Positions 1-5,458 of a stretch of 5,458 bases of DNA are shown piece by piece. Source of the stretch: Chloroflexota bacterium (GTDB taxonomy: Bacteria; Chloroflexota; Limnocylindria; Limnocylindrales; CSP1-4); the NCBI GenBank assembly GCA_021814735.1, contig JAKAHX010000144.1, positions 1 through 5,458 of the forward strand, read 5' to 3'. Each line of letters opens with the position of its first letter. Within the stretch, counting starts at the first letter, position 1. The translations under genes were made by a program, and so were the position numbers. A model generated the notes under the pieces. The model searched no databases. It was not told the DNA's origin and saw only the letters and a list, made by a program, of their open reading frames with translations.

Positions 1-1696
<1,696 letters not shown>

Positions 1697-1697
1697 G

Positions 1698-2846
1698 TCA
1701 GTCGCCCGCCCCGGCCCGCGCAGCCCGACGGCGCGTCGCGGCGGCCCGGCGCGTCCGCTCCGCCGCTCGCCGCGCCTCGTCGGCGGTCAGTCCCAGTGCG
1801 CCCTCCCCCGCCAGCTCGGTCCAGCGCGGGCCCCGGCGCCGGGCACGTCCCCCGTGCGCACCGCCGCGCAGCTCACGGAGCGCCGCAGCGGCTCCGGCCC
1901 GGTCGGCCGCGGGCAGCCGCTGGCACCACGAGCAGAAGTGCGTGCCACGCTGCCCGACCGTGATCCGGCGCATGGGCCGGCCGCAGCGCAGGCACGGGAG
2001 CCCGGTTCGCTGGTACGCCTGCAGGTGGTCCTGCATCTCCCCGTCGCCCTCGGGGGCCGTGTAGTCGTCCACCGAACTGCCGCGGCGTTCCACCGCCTTC
2101 TCCAGCACGTCGAGCAGGGCGCGATACAGGCGCCGCTCGTCGTCCGGCCGCAGCGTCGCGACCGTCCGCAGCGGATGCAGCCGCGCGCGCCAGAGCGCCT
2201 CGTCGGCGTAGATGTTCCCGATGCCGGCGACGAACGACTGGTCCAGCAGCAGCGACTTCAGCCGTCCCCGGCGCGCCCGCAGGCGTTCCCGGAACCGGGC
2301 CAGCGTGAACGCCGGGTCGAGCGGCTCCGGGCCGTGCCGCGCGAAGACGTCGCGACCGGCTGGCAGCTCGGCGCCCTCCGCGGTGCCGCGGGCCGCCACC
2401 AGAGGCGCGCCAGGCGACCCGGTGGCGCCGGCCGCGCCAGCCCTGAGCGGATCGCTCCGCACGACGCGGCCCTGCGCATCCCGGTGGTACACGCCCACCC
2501 GCGCGAACTTGCGGATGTCGCGGAGCCGCAACTGCCGCCCGTCGTCCAGGTCCAGGAACAGGTGCACGTGGCGGTCCACCGGCGCGGTCGCCGGCACCAC
2601 GAAGAGCTGGCCGGTCATCATCACCTGGATCGCCACGACCGCGCCATCGTCCAGGTCCAGCAACAGCCACTTGGCGCGCCGTTCGACGCCCGCCACGCGC
2701 CGCCCCCGCAGGCCGTCGGCGAACGACGACGGATCGGCGCCCGCGATCATCCGTGGCCAGTCGGTGCGGGCGTCGACGATGGTCCGGCCGGACACCAGTG
2801 GACGCAGGTCACGCGCGATGGTCTCGACCTCGGGAAGCTCGGGCAC
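1698..2846 (-). CDS. mutM: Formamidopyrimidine-DNA glycosylase (Fpg/MutM) with internal insert and basic C-terminal tail
   Basis: Bifunctional base-excision repair enzyme: it removes 8-oxoguanine and formamidopyrimidines and cuts the abasic site by beta/delta elimination. The GTG start at 2846-2844 is fixed by the next residues, PELPEVE: after Met removal the catalytic proline is the N-terminus (P2, with E3 and E6). Other family marks are K59 (K57 of E. coli), the MMTGQ segment (76-80), IRKF (111-114, matching the R109/F111 void-filling pair), the helix-two-turn-helix region around GIGNIYADEAL (208-218) and the zinc finger C285-X2-C288-X16-C305-X2-C308. The product is 382 residues, against about 270-300 usually. 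The excess comes from a Gly/Ala-rich insert at about 137-165, just before the HGPEPL segment, and an Arg/Ala-rich tail after the zinc finger (311-382). The ABC-F gene follows after one base; the lysR stop lies 35 bases upstream. MutM is preferred over Nei because of the PELPEVE start and the zinc finger context. Confidence 0.95.
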   Translation of the reverse strand: MPELPEVETIARDLRPLVSGRTIVDARTDWPRMIAGADPSSFADGLRGRRVAGVERRAKWLLLDLDDGAVVAIQVMMTGQLFVVPATAPVDRHVHLFLDLDDGRQLRLRDIRKFARVGVYHRDAQGRVVRSDPLRAGAAGATGSPGAPLVAARGTAEGAELPAGRDVFARHGPEPLDPAFTLARFRERLRARRGRLKSLLLDQSFVAGIGNIYADEALWRARLHPLRTVATLRPDDERRLYRALLDVLEKAVERRGSSVDDYTAPEGDGEMQDHLQAYQRTGLPCLRCGRPMRRITVGQRGTHFCSWCQRLPAADRAGAAAALRELRGGAHGGRARRRGPRWTELAGEGALGLTADEARRAAERTRRAAATRRRAARAGAGD

Positions 2847-2852
2847 GGCGCA

Positions 2853-2858
2853 AGCGTA
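2853..2858 (-). promoter_or_regulatory. Putative -10 box (TACGCT) of a leaderless mutM promoter
   Basis: On the minus strand TACGCT fits the TANNNT pattern and is followed by six bases and then the mutM GTG. A transcript starting 6-7 bases after this box would begin at or next to the start codon, so the message would be leaderless. This agrees with the absence of a Shine-Dalgarno sequence. No good -35 hexamer is seen at the usual distance. The flanking pattern, GGGTACGCT, resembles GGCTACAGT before the 48-residue gene at 3878. This is an inference from pattern only. Confidence 0.4.
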
Positions 2859-2881
2859 CCCAATGCCCGGCGCCGCGTGCG

Positions 2882-3817
2882 TCAGGCGGCCGCGGCCGGG
2901 ATCTCCACCCGGACGCCCGCGCAGACCTCGCGGGCGAGGCGCACGAACGCCTCGCTCGCCGGCGAGCGCTGCCGGTCGCGGTGCCACGCGAGCCCGACGA
3001 TCCGCGGGGGAACGTCCGCCGGCAGCAGCGTGACCGAAGGATCATCCGCGTCGACCGTCAGGAGTGGGACCAGTGCCGAGCCGACGCCAGCCGCGACCAG
3101 CCCCTGCACGGTCCCGTTGTCGTCGGAGCGAAAGACGACGCGCGGTTCGCAGCCGTTGTGACGCAGGTACGCCTCGGCGAGCTCGGTGGTCCGGCAGGCA
3201 CTGAACCCGATCAGCGGCTGCTCGGCGATCTCCCGCAGCACCGGGCCGACGTGGTGCGCCATGGGGGACCCGCTGGCGACCATCAGCACATACGGGTCGC
3301 GCAGCAACTCCACCGCCTCGAACGGGCCCGGCGGCAGGGGCAGCACGGTGAACGCCAGGTCCAGCTCGCCGGATTCGACGAAGGAGAGGAGCCGGACGTC
3401 GTCGTGATCCTCGCGGAGCCGCACCTCGACGCCGGGCCAGCTGGCCGCGAAACGGCTGACCAGCGAGGGGAGGATGCGCGCGCCGACGCTCTGGTAGGTC
3501 CCCACGCGGAGGGCACCGGAGGTCCCCTCGGACCAGGAGCGGAGATCGGCCTGCGCCGCGCTGAGCCGCGCCATGACCGCCTCCGTGTGGCGCAGCAGCA
3601 GCTGGCCCGGCTCGGTCAGCTCGACGGCGCGCCGCCCGCGCGACCGCTCAAAGAGCCGCAGTCCAACGATCCCCTCGAGGGTGGCGATGTGCTGGCTCAC
3701 CGCCGACTGCGTGTACTCGAGCAGGTCGGCCGCCGCGTGGAACGAGCCGGTGTCGGCCACTGCCCGGAAGCTCTGGAGATGGCGCAGCTCCAGGTCTGCC
3801 CAGTGATCAGTGCTCAT
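2882..3817 (-). CDS. LysR-family transcriptional regulator
   Basis: A LysR-type regulator of 311 residues, the usual family size (about 300). The N-terminal winged helix-turn-helix spans about residues 10-70: LRHLQSFRAVADTGSF, then AAADLLEYTQSAVSQHIATL as the helix-turn-helix core, then GLRLFERS and LTEPG closing the wing. A linker helix follows (about 72-95). Residues 101 to about 300 form the periplasmic-binding-protein-like effector domain, starting GALRVGTYQSVG and containing ELDLAFTVLPL (151-161) and GLVAAGVGSALVPLL (239-253). The effector is unknown. An ATG two codons upstream (3823-3821) is an alternative start. The downstream ATG was preferred because the best promoter match would place transcription start near 3819-3820. 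Neither start has a convincing ribosome site. The gene is divergent to a 48-residue membrane protein gene, the usual layout for a LysR regulator and its target, with the shared control region between them. It lies between polA and mutM, whose repair function gives no clue to its target. Confidence 0.93.
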   Translation of the reverse strand: MSTDHWADLELRHLQSFRAVADTGSFHAAADLLEYTQSAVSQHIATLEGIVGLRLFERSRGRRAVELTEPGQLLLRHTEAVMARLSAAQADLRSWSEGTSGALRVGTYQSVGARILPSLVSRFAASWPGVEVRLREDHDDVRLLSFVESGELDLAFTVLPLPPGPFEAVELLRDPYVLMVASGSPMAHHVGPVLREIAEQPLIGFSACRTTELAEAYLRHNGCEPRVVFRSDDNGTVQGLVAAGVGSALVPLLTVDADDPSVTLLPADVPPRIVGLAWHRDRQRSPASEAFVRLAREVCAGVRVEIPAAAA

Positions 3818-3853
3818 GATCATTTATTCAATCACTTCGACTTGCTCTGATCA
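3804..3853 (+). promoter_or_regulatory. Candidate operator: three TGATCA palindromes in an AT-rich divergent region
   Basis: TGATCA occurs at 3804-3809, 3817-3822 and 3848-3853. The middle copy extends to the 8-base palindrome ATGATCAT (3816-3823). A further dyad, ATCA-N13-TGAT, spans 3831-3851 and covers the -35 regions of both divergent promoters. The segment 3811-3860 is 40% GC by direct count, inside DNA of about 70% GC. LysR regulators commonly bind partial dyads of the T-N11-A type in such a place and repress their own gene while controlling the divergent one. Which of these elements is bound, if any, cannot be told from the sequence. Confidence 0.4.
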
Positions 3854-3854
3854 A
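3826..3854 (-). promoter_or_regulatory. Putative lysR promoter (TTGATC-17-TTGAAT)
   Basis: On the minus strand a -35-like TTGATC (3854-3849) is separated by 17 bases from a -10-like TTGAAT (3831-3826). Each matches the sigma-70 consensus at four of six positions. Start of transcription would fall near 3819-3820, two or three bases before the ATG at 3817, suggesting a nearly leaderless message. The -35 lies back to back with that of the divergent gene, so binding of one regulator here could affect both promoters. Confidence 0.35.
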
Positions 3855-3870
3855 GAGCTCTGGCTACAGT
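3842..3870 (+). promoter_or_regulatory. Putative promoter of the 48-residue gene (TTGCTC-17-TACAGT), leaderless
   Basis: TTGCTC (3842-3847) and TACAGT (3865-3870) are 17 bases apart, the ideal sigma-70 spacing. The -35 is weak (TTG only) and the -10 fits TANNNT. Seven bases separate the -10 box from the ATG at 3878, so transcription should begin at or next to the start codon. The seven bases before the ATG contain no ribosome binding site, as expected for a leaderless message. Confidence 0.45.
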
Positions 3871-3877
3871 CAGTGGC

Positions 3878-4024
3878 ATGGAAGTCCTCGCCTTCGTGGT
3901 TGCCCTCCTGCTCTTCGCCATTCTTTCCGTCGAGCTCGGATCCGACTCCCGTCCGGTGGACGATGCCCGCGCCTGGTGGCCCGGCTACCGCTCGGACGAG
4001 GTGTACCCGCAACACCACACCTGA
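3878..4024 (+). CDS. Small single-pass membrane protein, 48 residues, divergent from lysR
   Basis: A short open frame from ATG 3878 to TGA 4022-4024. The protein starts MEVLAFVVALLLFAILSV, a hydrophobic stretch (residues 3-18) long enough for one short membrane helix or uncleaved signal anchor. It continues with a polar, net acidic tail of about 30 residues containing DSRPVDD (23-29), WWPGY (33-37) and the end PQHHT. No cleavage-site pattern or lipobox cysteine is seen. Support for a real gene: a promoter-like TTGCTC-17-TACAGT ends seven bases before the ATG, the third codon positions are mostly G or C, the hydrophobic-then-polar layout is protein-like, and the position is that of a LysR target. 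From memory, small membrane proteins with a 'G-x-DSR' motif just after the helix occur in Chloroflexota and Actinomycetota; this needs a search and gives no function. Function unknown. Confidence 0.6.
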   Translation: MEVLAFVVALLLFAILSVELGSDSRPVDDARAWWPGYRSDEVYPQHHT

Positions 4025-4037
4025 TCCGACCACTCCG

Positions 4038-4067
4038 GCCGCGGACCTGCCCCTCTGGAACCGCGGC
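4038..4067 (+). terminator. Inverted repeat after the 48-residue gene, possible weak terminator
   Basis: GCCGCGG (4038-4044) can pair with CCGCGGC (4061-4067), giving a 7-base stem with a 16-base loop, 13 bases past the stop codon. There is no T-run after it, so it is not a classical intrinsic terminator. Hairpins without T-runs are common at gene ends in GC-rich bacteria, but a chance match is quite possible. Confidence 0.25.
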
Positions 4068-4114
4068 GCGCTCACCCGGTCGGGACGCGGCTGCCACGCG
4101 TCTCGACCGGGGCG

Positions 4115-4151
4115 CGCATCTCCTCCACGGGAACACGCATCTCCCCACAGG
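4115..4151 (+). repeat. Imperfect tandem duplication of about 21 bases in the non-coding stretch
   Basis: CGCATCTCC occurs at 4115-4123 and 4136-4144 with a 21-base period. The match continues with one base gained or lost (TCCACGGG against CCACAGG). A weaker third copy, CGCGTCTCG, lies at 4097-4105, and ACATCTCG at 4174-4181 is more distant. It lies within the 218-base stretch 4025-4242, where no convincing gene is seen. This is most likely neutral slippage; a regulatory role is only a possibility. Confidence 0.35.
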
Positions 4152-4188
4152 CGCGCGCTCCTCGTCCCCTCGGACATCTCGTTGACAC

Positions 4189-4244
4189 GCCCCGGGGCCG
4201 GCGGTCCCGGGACCTGGGCGCTCGACGCGGGGGCTGCCCGGGTC
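4189..4244 (-). terminator. GC-rich palindromes and hairpin at the 3' end of polA
   Basis: Three elements follow the polA stop in the direction of transcription. A hairpin pairs 4236-4244 with 4211-4219 (GACCCGGGC with GCCCAGGTC on the minus strand, one mismatch, 16-base loop) and includes part of the stop codon. A perfect 12-base palindrome, GGTCCCGGGACC, lies at 4203-4214, and GCCCCGGGGC at 4189-4198. The hairpin and the first palindrome share bases and would be alternative folds. No T-run follows. This is a plausible RNA 3'-end structure or a barrier between the convergent genes, with low certainty. Confidence 0.3.
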
Positions 4245-5458
4245 AGAGCTCCGGGAGATCGTCGGGCAGAGGCGTCATCGACTCCCAGTCGTCGGCCGAC
4301 TTCAGGTCCACCGTGAGCGGCACGTCCAGCGGGAGCGCCCCTTCCATCGTCTCGCGGACGACCGGGGCCAGCCGCGCCACCTCGTCCCGCGGGACCTCGA
4401 AAAGCAGCTCGTCGTGGACCTGCAGCAGCATCCGCGCACGGAGCCCCTCGCGCCGGAGGCGCTCGGCCATGCGGATCATCGCCAGCTTGATGATGTCCGC
4501 GGCGGTCCCCTGGATGGGCATGTTGATCGCCATTCGCTCACCCGCCGCCCGCAGGTTGGGGTTGCGCTCCTGCAGTTCGGGGATGAACCGGCGGCGGCCG
4601 AGCAGCGTGGTGACGTAGCCCTGCGTCCGGGCCACGTCCTTGATGTGCAGCATGTAGTAGCTGATCCCGCTGTACGTCGCGAAGTACGTCGTGATGAACT
4701 CGCGCGCCTCCTGCTGCGAGATACCGGCGCGGGTGGACAGCCCGAAGTCGCTCATCCCGTAGGCGATCCCGAAGTTGACCATCTTGGCCATCGACCGCTC
4801 CGACGGGGTCACGTCCGCGGGGTCCTTGTGCAGGACGCGGGCCGCCGTTGCCCGGTGGATGTCCTCGCCCCGGGCAAACGCCTCGCGCAGGTGCTCGTCG
4901 CCCGACACGTGGGCGAGGATGCGCAGCTCGATCTGGCTGTAGTCGGCGGCGAGCAGCGTGAGGGACGGATCCCCGGCGACGAAGGCGCGCCGGATGCGCC
5001 GCCCGAGCTCGGTGCGGATCGGGATGTTCTGCAGGTTCGGGTCGGATGAGCTGAGGCGCCCCGTGGCGGCCACGGCCTGGTGGAACGTGGTGTGCAGGCG
5101 GCCGGTGTCGGGGTCGATCAGGCCCGGCAGCGCGTCCACGTACGTGCTCTTGAGCTTGGTGTAGGCGCGCCAGTCGAGCAGCTTCTCGATCATCGGGTGC
5201 GCACCCTTGAGACCCTCGAGGGTCGCCGCGTCCGTGGAGTACCCGGTCTTGGTGCGCTTGCCGGTGGGCAGGTTCAGCTCGTGGAAGAGGACCTGCTCGA
5301 GCTGCTTTGGGCTCCCCAGGTTGAACTCGTGGCCCAGGTCCGCGTAGATCTCCGCCTCCAGGCGCCCGATCTCCGCGCCGAAGACGCCGCTCATCTCGTC
5401 GAGGGCGGCCCGGTCGATGGCGACGCCGGTGGCCTCCATGCCGGCCAGCACCGGGATG
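4243..5458 (-). CDS. polA: DNA polymerase I, C-terminal polymerase domain (5' part beyond the window)
   Basis: Family A DNA polymerase, which fills gaps after base excision repair and replaces RNA primers. Only the last 404 residues are visible; the frame stays open to the right edge, so the true start and the exonuclease domains lie outside. Numbering from the first visible full codon: TGRLSSSDPNLQNIPIR (132-148), motif A DYSQIELRILAH (172-183, metal-binding D172), motif B RSMAKMVNFGIAYG (221-234, with R221, K225, F229 and Y233) and motif C QVHDE (346-350, D349). All catalytic positions of the Klenow-type active site are present. F229 corresponds to E. coli F762 and Taq F667, so discrimination against dideoxynucleotides is expected. 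The C-terminus ends KSADDWESM plus 11 residues, slightly longer than the common ending at NWxEM. The gene converges on the 48-residue gene across 218 non-coding bases. Whether the proofreading domain is active cannot be seen here. Confidence 0.97.
   Translation of the reverse strand, partial: IPVLAGMEATGVAIDRAALDEMSGVFGAEIGRLEAEIYADLGHEFNLGSPKQLEQVLFHELNLPTGKRTKTGYSTDAATLEGLKGAHPMIEKLLDWRAYTKLKSTYVDALPGLIDPDTGRLHTTFHQAVAATGRLSSSDPNLQNIPIRTELGRRIRRAFVAGDPSLTLLAADYSQIELRILAHVSGDEHLREAFARGEDIHRATAARVLHKDPADVTPSERSMAKMVNFGIAYGMSDFGLSTRAGISQQEAREFITTYFATYSGISYYMLHIKDVARTQGYVTTLLGRRRFIPELQERNPNLRAAGERMAINMPIQGTAADIIKLAMIRMAERLRREGLRARMLLQVHDELLFEVPRDEVARLAPVVRETMEGALPLDVPLTVDLKSADDWESMTPLPDDLPEL

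Noticed and set aside
2847..2987. Longer mutM start adding 47 residues upstream
   Set aside because: Fpg needs the proline directly after the initiator Met as its N-terminal nucleophile. Only the GTG at 2846 gives this, and the longer form would overlap the lysR stop.
2753..3850. Plus-strand open frame of 365 codons opposite lysR
   Set aside because: The minus strand encodes an unmistakable LysR protein here; the plus frame has no domain and biased composition.
3851..4177. Minus-strand frame of 108 codons overlapping the 48-residue gene
   Set aside because: It has no recognisable motif and no ribosome site, and its end runs through the divergent promoter region. The plus-strand 48-residue frame has better promoter placement and protein-like hydrophobicity.
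3976..4185. Plus-strand frame of 69 codons
   Set aside because: It starts inside the 48-residue gene in another frame, has Arg/Pro/Ser-rich low-complexity composition and shows no initiation signals.
4182..4187. Perfect TTGACA on the plus strand
   Set aside because: There is no -10-like sequence 16-18 bases downstream and no gene in that direction; probably chance.
5449..5451. GTG as a possible start of polA
   Set aside because: The frame continues upstream to the window edge with residues IP before VLAGMEATGV, matching the internal polymerase I segment. The start lies outside the window.

Overview
The window is very GC-rich (roughly 70% by eye) and gene-dense. It holds four protein genes on the minus strand and one tiny gene on the plus strand. 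The composition, GTG starts, start codons lacking Shine-Dalgarno sequences and TANNNT boxes 6-7 bases before starts suggest a high-GC bacterium such as a Chloroflexota or Actinomycetota lineage. This placement is an inference; no rRNA or unambiguous marker is present.

Layout from right to left, which is the direction of minus-strand transcription: (1) 5458-4243, the C-terminal polymerase part of DNA polymerase I (polA), entering from the right edge; (2) 4242-4025, a non-coding stretch with GC-rich hairpins and a short imperfect direct repeat, lying between two convergent genes; (3) 4024-3878, a 48-residue single-pass membrane protein gene on the plus strand; (4) 3877-3818, an AT-rich divergent promoter region with three TGATCA sites; (5) 3817-2882, a LysR-type regulator; (6) 2846-1698, formamidopyrimidine-DNA glycosylase (mutM/fpg) with an internal insert and a basic C-terminal tail; (7) 1696-1, a two-domain ABC-F ATPase that runs off the left edge and starts one base after the mutM stop.

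polA and mutM belong to base-excision repair: MutM removes oxidised purines and Pol I fills the gap. The two genes are adjacent in a number of bacteria. Here a self-contained pair, the LysR gene and the divergent membrane micro-gene, separates them. mutM and the ABC-F gene appear to form a tight two-gene transcription unit, and mutM seems to have its own leaderless promoter.

The least ordinary parts are the LysR/48-residue membrane protein pair with its compact AT-rich shared promoter, and the domain additions in MutM. Nothing here by itself shows a new defence or metabolic system.
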